From Rhizobium sp. BK418 (GTDB lineage Bacteria > Pseudomonadota > Alphaproteobacteria > Rhizobiales > Rhizobiaceae): a stretch of 64,000 nt of DNA. Below the pieces are notes generated by a model. The model did no database searches. It was given only the letters and a program-made list of their open reading frames with translations, and was not told the origin of the DNA. The stretch is from NCBI RefSeq assembly GCF_004341105.1, contig NZ_SLZK01000004.1, forward strand, positions 1-64,000, given 5' to 3'. Positions 1 through 8,560 of this stretch are shown piece after piece. Numbering within the stretch: position 1 is the first letter of the stretch; every line of letters starts with the position of its first letter. The translations under genes were made by a program, and so were the position numbers.

Positions 1-327
1 ACAGGCACCAAGCTTGCCAGCGCCACCTTCACCAACACCACGGCAAGCGGCTGGCAGACGGTCAATTTTACAACGCCCGTCACTATCGCCGCCAACACCA
101 CCTATGTCGCCTCCTACCACACCACCGGTACCTATGTGGCGACCGATGGCTTCTTCACCAACGGTGTGAGCAACGGGCCGCTGTCGGCACTATCCAGTGC
201 GGCTGCCGGTGGCAACGGCGTCTATTCCTATGGAGGATCCGCCACCACAGGTCTCTTCCCGACCAGCACATTCGATTCAGCGAACTATTATGCCGATGTG
301 GTCTTCCGGCCGCAGCTTGCCGCATGA
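1..327 (+). CDS. C-terminal end of a DUF4082-domain protein (5' end outside window)
   Basis: The frame is open from base 1 to the TGA at 325-327, so only the last 108 residues are present. The segment is rich in Thr, Ala, Gly and aromatic residues and follows the DUF4082 pattern: a [15 protein letters not shown] strand, a [12 protein letters not shown] strand, and the ending [20 protein letters not shown]4082 is a beta-sandwich module found in large secreted, often multidomain bacterial proteins, some linked to extracellular polysaccharide or type I secretion. What lies upstream cannot be seen. The stop codon lies close to the CobW-type GTPase gene that follows on the same strand, so the two may share a transcript, although no functional link is evident. 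Confidence 0.75.
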   Translation, partial: TGTKLASATFTNTTASGWQTVNFTTPVTIAANTTYVASYHTTGTYVATDGFFTNGVSNGPLSALSSAAAGGNGVYSYGGSATTGLFPTSTFDSANYYADVVFRPQLAA

Positions 328-371
328 AGCATCGGAGGAGGGCGGGAACGGGTTTGAATGAGGCTCATAGG

Positions 372-1610
372 ATGCAACTCCCGGCCGTCGCGACGGTCGC
401 TGCGAATGTCCCTAATCGAGGGGTGCCGCTGAACAGGGAGCGCCTGCCGGTGACGGTGCTTGCCGGTTTTCTCGGCGCTGGCAAGACGACGCTTCTCAGT
501 CACATCCTGAACAATCGTCAGGGCCTGCGGGTTGCCGTCATCGTCAACGACATGAGTGACGTGAACATTGACGCCAGTCTCATTCGAGACGGCGGTTGTA
601 ATCTGTCACACACGACGGAGGCGTTGGTTGAGCTCAGCAATGGCTGCATATGCTGCACCCTTCGCAATGATCTGCTGACGGAAGTGCGGCGACTGGCCGA
701 AGAGGGGCGATACGACTATCTGCTGATCGAAGGAACTGGCATTGCCGAGCCACGCCCCATTGCGGCAACCTTTTCCTTCCGCGACGAGAACGGTGTTTCG
801 CTTTCTGATTTTGCCAAACTGGACACGATGGTCACCCTAGTCGACGCGGCGAGCCTGTTGGCCGACTACAGCAGCGCTGATCTGCTTGCAGACCGCGGCC
901 TGCAGCGGGATGGTGAGGATCGGCGCACCCTTATCGACCTGCTGGTCGACCAGATCGAGTTTGCCGATGTTATCGTGATCAACAAGATCTCGGACGTGAG
1001 CGAAGAGATGCGCGCCGAAGTCCGCAAGACAGTTGCCGCACTCAATCCGGATGCGCGTCAGGTGGAGACCGATTTCGGCAACGTTTCTCTGGCAGCCGTC
1101 CTCAATACGGATCTCTTCGATGAAGCAAAGGCTGCGGCGCATCCCTTGTGGCACAAGGAGCTCTATAGTCCCGGCGAACATGTTCCGGAGACGGAGGAAT
1201 ACGGGATATCGAGCTTCGTCTATCGGACGAGACGACCGTTCGACCCGATGCGGTTTCGGGCATTCCTGGACAGGCCCTGGCCGGGAGTGTTGCGTGCCAA
1301 GGGCCATTTCTGGCTTGCTACGCGCCCGCGTCACGTAGGCTTGATGTCGGCTGCAGGCATACAACGGCGCTGCGAACCGATGGGGCTCTGGTGGGCCGCC
1401 GTTCCCCGGCAGGACTGGCCGAGTCATGAGCAGTTCCTGCAACATCTCCAGAGCAGATGGGACAGCGCCTGGGGGGATCGTCGGCAGGAGCTCGTGTTCA
1501 TCGGCATGGACATGGACGAGACAGGCATCCGGATCGCATTGGAAGCCTGTCTGGCCAGTGCGAATCCGCGCGACTGGTCCGTTCTCGAAGATCCGTTTCC
1601 GGCCTGGTAA
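372..1610 (+). CDS. CobW/COG0523-family GTP-binding metallochaperone-like protein
   Basis: From ATG 372 this encodes 412 aa. A Walker A motif GFLGAGKTT lies at about residues 32-40, and the family hallmark CxCC occurs as NGCICCTL at about 90-97. An IEGTGIAEP stretch (Walker B/switch region) and an NKISD guanine-specificity motif follow. The C-terminal half has the CobW_C pattern, including FWLATRP. COG0523 proteins are GTPases that deliver metal, often zinc or cobalt, to client proteins; the metal here is unknown. ATG 372 is chosen because GAGG lies 8 nt upstream. An in-frame ATG at 324 overlaps the previous stop as ATGA but lacks a visible ribosome site. No metal-dependent paralogue or zinc transporter is adjacent, so the client cannot be guessed. 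Confidence 0.85.
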   Translation: MQLPAVATVAANVPNRGVPLNRERLPVTVLAGFLGAGKTTLLSHILNNRQGLRVAVIVNDMSDVNIDASLIRDGGCNLSHTTEALVELSNGCICCTLRNDLLTEVRRLAEEGRYDYLLIEGTGIAEPRPIAATFSFRDENGVSLSDFAKLDTMVTLVDAASLLADYSSADLLADRGLQRDGEDRRTLIDLLVDQIEFADVIVINKISDVSEEMRAEVRKTVAALNPDARQVETDFGNVSLAAVLNTDLFDEAKAAAHPLWHKELYSPGEHVPETEEYGISSFVYRTRRPFDPMRFRAFLDRPWPGVLRAKGHFWLATRPRHVGLMSAAGIQRRCEPMGLWWAAVPRQDWPSHEQFLQHLQSRWDSAWGDRRQELVFIGMDMDETGIRIALEACLASANPRDWSVLEDPFPAW

Positions 1611-1926
1611 CGAGGGGCGGCGTTGCAATGGTCGTGCCATCAACGCACTGCGGAGGCCACACACTGTCCACTCTCGCGACAGTGTCTGGCTGACGACGCA
1701 ATCGACTCGATCGCCCTGCCGTCGGCCTGGCCTGGAAACGCCATGATGTGGCGTAACCGGACGGCCACCACCTCGGCCCACTCAACCACAGAGGGTGTTT
1801 TTCTATCAGCTTAATGCCGCTGCAATTACAACACGAAAGCGCCTCATTGGCGTGGCATTGGCCCCACCATATCTGATCCGTTCAATCACAGCCGGACCCA
1901 AGGGCTGCGCGAAAGGCAAGGGCGCA
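1611..1926. other. Gene-free interval upstream of the beta-helix gene
   Basis: About 316 bases separate the GTPase stop from the next start. Frames here are short and without recognisable domains. I see no convincing terminator or operator. The interval presumably holds the promoter of the downstream gene. Confidence 0.4.
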
Positions 1927-3372
1927 ATGACGATTTATTATGTAAATTCCGCAACAGGATCCAACACCAACACTGGCACAAGCGAAAATTCCGCTTTTGC
2001 GAGCTTGTCCAAGGTAGAGTCCTTGAGACTGCAGCCCGGCGATAGCGTGCTTCTTGCTGCTGGAAGCGTTTTTAACGAGCAATTTGATATCAAATATTCC
2101 GGCACCGCAGCTGCTCCGATCACGATTGGCAGTTACGGGGTGGGCGAAGCGCCTGTTATCCACAGCAGTGCCGGTAATGGCATTGCCAGCCAAAATACGT
2201 CGAACATCGTTATCGAGAACATAAAGATCGCCGATACTGCAGGCACCGCCATCTGGGCGAGCAATGTCTCGAACTGGACGGTCAACAACGTCGATGTTGA
2301 ACATACAGGACTGTCGGGTGCCGCCGGCTCCGTCTTCTTCAGGACCGGTCAGAATATCACGATCGAAAACAGCAGGATCAGCGACGTCAACAGTGACGGC
2401 ATGTGGATCGAAAAGATCAACGGCGTCAACCTCATCAACAACACCGTCACCAATGCCCATGGAAAGACGGCTGATGCCGTTCAGCTGGACCACAGCAGCA
2501 ACGTTCTCATCAGCGGCAATACCTTCGACCAGACAAATGCCACCAGTCCGAAGGGTGTCCTGGTGCTCGGCACGGTTCAAAATGCCGTCGTCGAAAACAA
2601 TGCGCTGCTCGGTGGCGGCTTTGGGATCAGTGCGCAGGCCGGCACGAATATAGATATCCACGGCAATGATATCTCCGGATATGGCGGCTATAGCTGGTCC
2701 TACGCTATCGGTTTCGGCGATGAGGGTGATACGCGGAACTACACAATATCGGACAACCATATCCATAATGGTGTCTGGGGTGTTTCGGTCAGCGCTGCCA
2801 GTACCCTGCCCTATGTTCGCGAAGGGATCGATATTTACGGGAACACATTCGACCATCTGTCTAACGCGGCACTGAAAGTCGACAGGCCTGCCTCAGGCTC
2901 TTTCCATGACAATCTCATTGCTAGCGATGTGACGCCAACCTACATATCTCCGACGATCGTGGCCTCAAACACGTTTACCGTCAGCGATAACCAGACGTTT
3001 GATGCGACCCAAGCCCAGCCCGCGCACACACTTGCTGCTGACGCCACGCATACTCTCGCAGACCCGGCGGCCGCCTCCACCCACGACAGCGTGAAGATGT
3101 CGTCGGACAAGGCCGACGGAAATCACAAGGATGTTGCCCATAACGGCGACGATGCCTTCCACTTTCGTCACTTTGCGAGCAACAATTCTGACGCACACGG
3201 TCTGAATTCGACCCATGGCGATTACGACAACGCGAGCAGAGCCATTGATCCCTCAGGTCCTGATGCCGGCGGCAGCGAACCTTCGCACCATCATATCCCT
3301 GACGTGGCATGGCACCATATCGACTCCCACGCGCATAACGCCCACTTCGATGGGGACGGCCTGCTGATCTGA
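1927..3372 (+). CDS. Right-handed parallel beta-helix protein with His/Asp-rich tail
   Basis: The start ATG 1927 gives 481 aa beginning MTIYYVNSATGSNT. The frame is open upstream, but that part (from 1795) does not look like protein sequence. Residues from about 60 to 370 show repeated short beta-strand rungs with Asn, Val and Ile ladders (VIENIKI, ITIENSRI, VNLINNTV, VLISGNTF, IDIHGNDI, IDIYGNTF). This is the pattern of pectate-lyase-like or NosD-type beta-helices, which often act on or bind polysaccharides. The last 110 residues are low complexity, rich in His, Asp and Ser, and end HFDGDGLLI. There is no N-terminal signal peptide, so if it is exported, a C-terminal type I secretion signal is plausible. 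The substrate is unknown. Confidence 0.75.
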   Translation: MTIYYVNSATGSNTNTGTSENSAFASLSKVESLRLQPGDSVLLAAGSVFNEQFDIKYSGTAAAPITIGSYGVGEAPVIHSSAGNGIASQNTSNIVIENIKIADTAGTAIWASNVSNWTVNNVDVEHTGLSGAAGSVFFRTGQNITIENSRISDVNSDGMWIEKINGVNLINNTVTNAHGKTADAVQLDHSSNVLISGNTFDQTNATSPKGVLVLGTVQNAVVENNALLGGGFGISAQAGTNIDIHGNDISGYGGYSWSYAIGFGDEGDTRNYTISDNHIHNGVWGVSVSAASTLPYVREGIDIYGNTFDHLSNAALKVDRPASGSFHDNLIASDVTPTYISPTIVASNTFTVSDNQTFDATQAQPAHTLAADATHTLADPAAASTHDSVKMSSDKADGNHKDVAHNGDDAFHFRHFASNNSDAHGLNSTHGDYDNASRAIDPSGPDAGGSEPSHHHIPDVAWHHIDSHAHNAHFDGDGLLI

Positions 3373-3621
3373 CAATATCCGGAGATTATCGACCTGGAGA
3401 TAAATCGTACCTGATCGAGGCCATGAACGAGCCGGAGGTCTACATCCGAGCGGGAGAACCGAATCCTGTTTCGACAAATATCATGGCGGGTCCTGGAGTG
3501 CCCGCCATGATGGGCGCCTGCAAAGCGCATCTCGAAATTGTTCAGATCCTGCCTTTCGGCTGATCGCATCTGCCAGCTCTCGTCTTGCATCGGATGACAA
3601 CTGAGCCAGCCGCAGTGCCGA

Positions 3622-3876
3622 TCAATGCAGCTCGATATTCACGTCTGCGAGCAGCGGTTCCAGACCGGCAAGATCTGCATCCGTCGCCCTGCGCAGCTCC
3701 CGGGTAACCGCCGTCAATGCAAGGTCGAGAGATTGGGCGCCGAGTTCGATCTTCAAATCTTCCGCCAGCGCTCTTGCATAGGTGATCATGCGAGCCAAAG
3801 CCACCAACTCGTCAAGATCATCCGTGGCGGCTGCCGCTAATGCTTGCTTACGCATTCCCGAACCTATGACTGACAT
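3622..3876 (-). CDS. 84-aa protein of unknown function, last gene of the YcaO-TfuA cluster
   Basis: The frame extends upstream, but the best start is the ATG at 3876, which has GGAG six bases before it. The product begins MSVIGSGMRKQ and is predicted mostly alpha-helical. It is rich in Ala, Leu, Asp and Glu, has no Cys, and ends DVNIELH. It follows the TfuA gene on the same strand after about 90 bases, so it probably belongs to the same transcript. I do not recognise a family. It could be a peptide substrate, a leader-binding partner or an unrelated protein. Codon use resembles its neighbours. Confidence 0.55.
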   Translation of the reverse strand: MSVIGSGMRKQALAAAATDDLDELVALARMITYARALAEDLKIELGAQSLDLALTAVTRELRRATDADLAGLEPLLADVNIELH

Positions 3877-3968
3877 ATCCATCTCCAGATTACGGAGATG
3901 ACCATAAGGACAGTTCGGTACTAAAGTGCGTGAAAAACGCGTGAAACACGTCATGGCTGCAAGTCGTC

Positions 3969-4688
3969 TTAAGATTTTGAGCGGGCTAGTTGTTCTGTCC
4001 AAAGCGCGGTTTTCCGGAACTCCCAATGGCGATTTTTGGGCACGCGCTGGTTATCTGCGCCGTCAACAGCTTCGAGAAGCGCCAAGGCATCGGTTCGCTT
4101 TTGATCGATTGCATGGGTCTTCAGCATACCCAGCCAATACTGCTTTTGCGATTCCGATATTGCCGCACATGCCTCAACAATGAGGGCCCAGCTTCTTTTC
4201 TTGAAGAAGAGGTTGGCAGCTGTTTGTTCGAGAGCGCGGCGAAATGCTCTATCGAGGAGCTGTAGCCGTTCCATCTCGTCCAGGGTGCTTCTCACATTGA
4301 CCATCGGCACGGTCAACGCTCTGCCGCCCAACTCCCTTGGTTCGTGCAGAAGCGCAACATCGGAGTCGTCGACGATTGTTCCACTGGCATAATCGTTGAA
4401 TATCCGGCCAACACCGATCATGCCAAACGCGGAGCACTCGGCGGCACGCAAGGCGCCCATGCTGGCGGCGCCGAGGACCGTGACATCGAGGGAGAGAGCA
4501 AAAAGGATCTCCTTGTGCCAAACCGGTGCGGTATGTTCAAAGCCGCCGTCAACCAGGCCTATGACGCTGGCGCCATCCTCCACCGCCCTTAAAACATCTC
4601 CCTGAACGGCGGGCGGACGGAGAACGATGTCTCCTGAAATGTGGCTTGCCGCATCCGGTAAGCTCGGGCCGATGAAGATCACCTTCAC
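3969..4688 (-). CDS. TfuA-like protein, partner of YcaO
   Basis: This encodes 239 aa starting at GTG 4688. The start overlaps the YcaO stop by four bases (GTGA), which implies translational coupling. The N-terminus MKVIFIGPSLP and the motif GAASMGALRAAE at about residues 94-105 are typical of the TfuA family, named for the trifolitoxin gene of Rhizobium leguminosarum. TfuA proteins assist some YcaO enzymes in backbone thioamide formation, as in archaeal methyl-CoM reductase and thioviridamide-like peptides. The pairing here suggests the same chemistry, but this is inference. The gene appears intact and full length for the family. Confidence 0.9.
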   Translation of the reverse strand: MKVIFIGPSLPDAASHISGDIVLRPPAVQGDVLRAVEDGASVIGLVDGGFEHTAPVWHKEILFALSLDVTVLGAASMGALRAAECSAFGMIGVGRIFNDYASGTIVDDSDVALLHEPRELGGRALTVPMVNVRSTLDEMERLQLLDRAFRRALEQTAANLFFKKRSWALIVEACAAISESQKQYWLGMLKTHAIDQKRTDALALLEAVDGADNQRVPKNRHWEFRKTALWTEQLARSKS

Positions 4689-5875
4689 GCGCGCATTGCC
4701 TTTGCAAGGGCACGTTTGCCGAAGCGATGGAGCCTGTTGCCTGCCGGATTCTCGAGATCGGGGATGAATATCTTCACCACCGAAAATGGCAGGTCCGTCG
4801 ACGTGAGAGGCAGGGCGATAACCGAACTGATGCCACTGGCGCGAAGTCTGGCCAGCAATTCACTCAACAGCGTCGACACAGTGCCGGCCGGCCTTCGGAT
4901 GGCGGCTGCAGATACGAGGGCAGGGGTGGCAAGAAAGGCGCTGCGGGTCTGTGCCGGTAGAGGCGCCGTGAACAGTTCGGGCCAGACATCGTCCCGGGCG
5001 CCGCTGATATAGGTCAGTCTCGACTGAAGCGCTTCCGTCACGGCGCGGATTGCCGCCCGCACGGCCCAGGGATGAGCGCCGCTTCCTCCGGTGACCTCGA
5101 CGAACCGAAGCGGCGCTTTGCTGTTGACCGCTGGTGGGGCGACGAGCGCGGCATAGCAGGGAATGCCGATATCGCTGGTGACGTCGAACAGTTTCACGAC
5201 AAGTCCGGCTGTCTCGATCCTGTCGATCAAGCCTGCAAGCGCGGCGTCGGCAAAACTTCTCGGATCGACACAGCATGCATCGCGCTTGTCGTCGCTGACG
5301 ATTTGCCAAAGGACGTAGGCATCGCGCTCGATCCGCTCCAGGATGCCATGAAATACTGCCTCCTCGAGGGTGTTGCCAGCGGCAAGTCCATCCGACGACA
5401 TCCAGAACCGATTATGCCTCGTTCGGTCGAGGAGGGCGGCATCCTGCGGGACATGGATCGGCTGGTCGTGCAGCAGTTCGGTTGCCATGCTCCAGGCCAA
5501 CTCCTCATCTTCCCCCACGACTTGCTCACCGCTTGCGGTGAGACAATCGAGCGGTTCGACACGACCGCGGCGTCTTAGGTCTCGTGCCGAGGAAACCGTT
5601 GTTATGGTAATGGGTTCGCCCGCCACGGCGCGTTCCAGCGCCTCCATCGCCGCCGATACCTTCGCGTCGATGTCATCAAGTCCTTTGCCTTGTGCGATGA
5701 CAATGGAGCGGGAGTTTGGCGTATATGCGCACCAGACCGGAACACCGACACAATCGAGATCCGTCTGTCGCGACAGGCGCGTGATACCCATTGCCTCTAA
5801 ATAGGGAACGATGCGGGACAATGTGTCTCGCGGCGCGATTGTTCGATCAGAATAAGGATTGAGATGAGCGATCAG
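4685..5875 (-). CDS. YcaO-domain protein (ATP-dependent peptide backbone-modifying enzyme)
   Basis: YcaO enzymes activate a peptide amide with ATP to make azolines, thioamides or related groups. Ligand-binding motifs are visible: SAAMEALE and, about 100 residues later, LERIERDA. The C-terminus (KIFIPDLENP, then basic) lacks the PxPxP ending of azoline-forming cyclodehydratases, which fits a TfuA-partnered enzyme. The start is unusual. The first ordinary candidate is TTG 5821, giving 378 aa. However, the same frame upstream encodes YSDRTIAPRDTLSRIVPYL, which matches the normal YcaO N-terminus. This segment runs back to the TGA of the preceding gene without any ATG, GTG or TTG. I place the start at CTG 5875 (396 aa), nine bases after GAAGG. 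Initiation there is inferred. Confidence 0.88.
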   Translation of the reverse strand: MIAHLNPYSDRTIAPRDTLSRIVPYLEAMGITRLSRQTDLDCVGVPVWCAYTPNSRSIVIAQGKGLDDIDAKVSAAMEALERAVAGEPITITTVSSARDLRRRGRVEPLDCLTASGEQVVGEDEELAWSMATELLHDQPIHVPQDAALLDRTRHNRFWMSSDGLAAGNTLEEAVFHGILERIERDAYVLWQIVSDDKRDACCVDPRSFADAALAGLIDRIETAGLVVKLFDVTSDIGIPCYAALVAPPAVNSKAPLRFVEVTGGSGAHPWAVRAAIRAVTEALQSRLTYISGARDDVWPELFTAPLPAQTRSAFLATPALVSAAAIRRPAGTVSTLLSELLARLRASGISSVIALPLTSTDLPFSVVKIFIPDLENPAGNRLHRFGKRALAKAMRA

Positions 5876-5887
5876 CGTCGCTGTCCT

Positions 5888-6106
5888 TCAACCGTCCACA
5901 TGGCCGGAGAAGACCACCTGCGCCGATGAGACGGCGACTGCAAAATCGACATTCTTGATGAATGTGCCGCCGGCATCGCGCTGCTGGACGGCTGTCGCCA
6001 GATCACCGCTGGCAGGCACCTGCAGCGGTGTCACGGTCCTTGCGTCGATATCCACCAGCCAAAGTCCGTTATCGCCCGACAGGCCCAGTACAACAACTTT
6101 TGCCAT
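5888..6106 (-). CDS. 72-aa small protein directly upstream of YcaO; candidate modified-peptide precursor
   Basis: ATG 6106 has a strong ribosome site (AAAGGAG, five bases upstream) that overlaps the stop of the regulator gene before it. The product begins MAKVVVLGLSGDNGLWLVDI, has no Cys, and ends VVFSGHVDG. It looks beta-rich rather than helical. Its TGA stop (5890-5888) is in the same frame as the YcaO gene and lies 12 bases before the proposed YcaO start. Size and position fit a ribosomally made precursor or a leader-recognition protein. No known precursor family is recognised, and an ordinary accessory protein remains possible. Confidence 0.65.
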   Translation of the reverse strand: MAKVVVLGLSGDNGLWLVDIDARTVTPLQVPASGDLATAVQQRDAGGTFIKNVDFAVAVSSAQVVFSGHVDG

Positions 6107-6116
6107 AACTTCTCCT

Positions 6117-7958
6117 TTAGGTTCTTGAAAATCCCGCCTTGAAAAGACCGTCCCGATAAAGTTCTTTTTGCCATTGCTCCTTGAAGGGCACCAAGGCGAG
6201 CCATTTCTCGACCTCGAAAGCAGGATTGAGCGCTTCGGCGCGTTGCCGATAAAACTGCGCCCGTTTTCGATCGCCGATCATCGCATAGCTGGCCGCCGCG
6301 ATGCGGTATGCGGGAGCTTTGTCCTTCATTCGATCGACATAGGCAAGCGCCTCCTCGTAGCGCTCGAGGAAGTAGCTCGCTCCGGCCGCGCACCAGAGGT
6401 AGGCGTCGGGTGCGATCGGATTGAGCGAGATCGCTTTCTTGATCTTCTCCAGCGCGTCTTGCGGTCGCGACGCGTGGACCAGCGTGTCCGCATGGCTATA
6501 GATGACGTCGGCATAATGCGGGCTGAGGCCTTCCGCGAGTTCAAGCGCTGCAACACTTTCATCGACGGCACCCTGGTAAAGCTTCGTTACACCCAGTTCG
6601 CGATGACCGGCTGCCGATTCTAAATCCGTCTCTATCGCCCGAAGCGCCTGATCCTCGGCAAGCTTCAGAAGGGCGGGATCGCCTTGCGTGGTCAATAGCC
6701 ACTCGCTGGTGAATGTTCGCGACAGGCCTGTGAAAGCGGGGGCGTAATCCGGATAAAATTGCAATGAGCGCTTGAAGTATTTCCGCGCGCGCCGGATATC
6801 CGGCAGGCTGAACTTGGTCAGGAAGCCGGCGCCGACGAGATAGGAATGATAGGCTTGTGGGTCGGCTTCGTTGCGGAGACGAATGCTTTCGTTCCGCTTT
6901 AGTTGTCCCGAGACGGCGTCGGCCAGTTTATGGGCGATCAAGCGCCTTTGCGTCGGCAGCGTTTCGACCGCCATTTCGAACCGGGCTGCCCACAAGATCT
7001 CGTCGGTCGGAAAATAGATGAGCTGTGCATAAAGCCCCTCTCCGGAAAGGCGTGTATCCAGGAGGTAGGAAATCGAATGCCGCTCCACGATGGCAGCCTT
7101 GTCGGAATCACGGCGGATTTGCTCGGCTGTATGGGGTGCGACAACAGATATGTTGCGCAGGGCGCAGAGCTCGATCGTAACATCCTCGATAAGAGCGTCG
7201 GCAATTGTCGCCTGCTGCGTGAGGGCCGGGGCGCCTGGAGGCAACAAAACAAGCCGCGGCGCAGGTGTTGCGGGCATGATTTGCGGTAAGGTGCCGTCTT
7301 GTTGCTCGGCGATGCGACCGCTGGCGATTGCCACAGATCCTGTCGCCTGCAGGCGGCGCTGCGAATGATCATCTGCCGTTCCGCGAAGGATCGAGCGAAT
7401 CTGCTCGTCACCGGGAAAGGTTTCAAGGAGTTGAAGTCCCGAGCGGCGCAGAAGGCGGCGTTCCTCATCGTCGCGAATATGATCTGCAGCCTTGATGAAA
7501 ATATCCCTGAGAGTGAGCACCTGCAGCTGCCGTTCGCGCTCGATCCATCCATCGATTGCCTTGGTCGATGCGCTGAGGCCGGGAATGAAGCCGCGTTGCA
7601 CAAGGTCGCTGACTGCCCCCAGCCGTGCCACCGGCGGCTTCTCCGTGCGCAATATGTCGAGATCAACCGATATGGCGTTCTTGTTCAGGCGGACGAAAGG
7701 CGGCCCGAAATTCAGGATCTCTTCCTCGAATGGGGTTGTTGTTTCGCGAATGCGTGAAATCAGCTTCCGCAGATTGAGATCGGAAAGATGATCTCCGCTC
7801 TCGTTCCACAAGAACCGTGCGAGTTCCTGCCGGCTGCGCTGATGATCCGGCGAGCAATACAGATAGGCCAGCATCACCAGAGCCTTGACTGGATAACGAA
7901 TCGGCGCACCAAGGCCGTCTGTCAGTCGCAACTCGCCAAAGGTCTGGAGATGAAGCAC
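6117..7958 (-). CDS. SARP-like winged-helix regulator with TolB-like and TPR regions
   Basis: This encodes 613 aa from GTG 7958, with GAGG eight bases upstream overlapping the stop of the XRE gene. Residues 1-95 form an OmpR-type winged helix (LQTFGELRLTDGLG, then LNLRKLISRIRE), followed by a BTAD-like helical stretch. Residues of about 230-350 resemble the TolB-like region seen in CadC/adenylate-cyclase-type regulators (FPTDEILWAARFEM). Residues of about 370-600 contain tetratricopeptide repeats (YFKRSLQFYPDYAPAFTGLS). Proteins of this build are soluble transcription activators, often in secondary-metabolite or niche-specific loci. Its stop is 10 bases from the next start, so it is probably cotranscribed with the YcaO genes and may control its own operon. 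Confidence 0.82.
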   Translation of the reverse strand: MLHLQTFGELRLTDGLGAPIRYPVKALVMLAYLYCSPDHQRSRQELARFLWNESGDHLSDLNLRKLISRIRETTTPFEEEILNFGPPFVRLNKNAISVDLDILRTEKPPVARLGAVSDLVQRGFIPGLSASTKAIDGWIERERQLQVLTLRDIFIKAADHIRDDEERRLLRRSGLQLLETFPGDEQIRSILRGTADDHSQRRLQATGSVAIASGRIAEQQDGTLPQIMPATPAPRLVLLPPGAPALTQQATIADALIEDVTIELCALRNISVVAPHTAEQIRRDSDKAAIVERHSISYLLDTRLSGEGLYAQLIYFPTDEILWAARFEMAVETLPTQRRLIAHKLADAVSGQLKRNESIRLRNEADPQAYHSYLVGAGFLTKFSLPDIRRARKYFKRSLQFYPDYAPAFTGLSRTFTSEWLLTTQGDPALLKLAEDQALRAIETDLESAAGHRELGVTKLYQGAVDESVAALELAEGLSPHYADVIYSHADTLVHASRPQDALEKIKKAISLNPIAPDAYLWCAAGASYFLERYEEALAYVDRMKDKAPAYRIAAASYAMIGDRKRAQFYRQRAEALNPAFEVEKWLALVPFKEQWQKELYRDGLFKAGFSRT

Positions 7959-7967
7959 GAAAATTCC

Positions 7968-8402
7968 TCAGGCGCTGGCCTCTGGATGGACGACATCATC
8001 AATGTCAGAACTCGTGCTCTTGGCAAGACTCTTGGCCAAGGCAATGAGCTTCTGTCGAATCTCGGGGCTCTCGATCGCCATGAACGCGCGATTGAGCGCC
8101 TGCGCATCCTTCGACATTAAAAAGGCATTCACATCATCGCGGCCGTTGCTGACAAGGCTGTAGGTGGTTGGCTCCGTGTCATTTTCGAAGAAGAATTGAA
8201 CGGGTACGCCCAATATTTTGGCGATCGTCTGAAGCCGGCCGGCGCCAATGCGATTAGTGCCTTTTTCATATTTCTGGATCTGCTGGAAGGTGACGCCAAT
8301 CCGCTCGGCAAGCCCGACCTGCGATAGCCCGAGAAGCTTGCGGCGCGCTCGTACTCTGCTGCCGACATAGGTATCGATCGATGTAGGCGATTTGGCCTTC
8401 AT
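7968..8402 (-). CDS. XRE-family helix-turn-helix regulator
   Basis: From ATG 8402 this encodes 144 aa; GGAGG sits eight bases upstream, so the longer frame is not used. A phage-repressor-type HTH occupies about residues 14-68 (LGLSQVGLAERIGVTFQQIQ). The C-terminal half is Ser/Asp-rich and ends in a helix. Rhizobial genomes carry many such short XRE proteins with this HTH and a variable tail. It is first in the minus-strand run leading to YcaO and TfuA, with nine bases to the next gene, so it probably heads the operon. Confidence 0.88.
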   Translation of the reverse strand: MKAKSPTSIDTYVGSRVRARRKLLGLSQVGLAERIGVTFQQIQKYEKGTNRIGAGRLQTIAKILGVPVQFFFENDTEPTTYSLVSNGRDDVNAFLMSKDAQALNRAFMAIESPEIRQKLIALAKSLAKSTSSDIDDVVHPEASA

Positions 8403-8560
8403 GGCTGGAACCTCCGGTCGCGGATGATCATTGCGAGGTTTGTGCCAAAATGCAACCGAAAGTAATATAATAATTTCGCGACTGGCGCATTCGGCTTTTA
8501 CGCCGAGCCGGAGCGCTTGACGGGCAATCGTCGATCTCAAACGATGTTGACACATCAGGA

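Noticed and set aside
5888..6106. Reading the 72-aa protein as a Cys-rich bacteriocin or Nif11/nitrile-hydratase-type leader
   Set aside because: It has no Cys, no GG cleavage site at a leader end and no similarity to those leaders.
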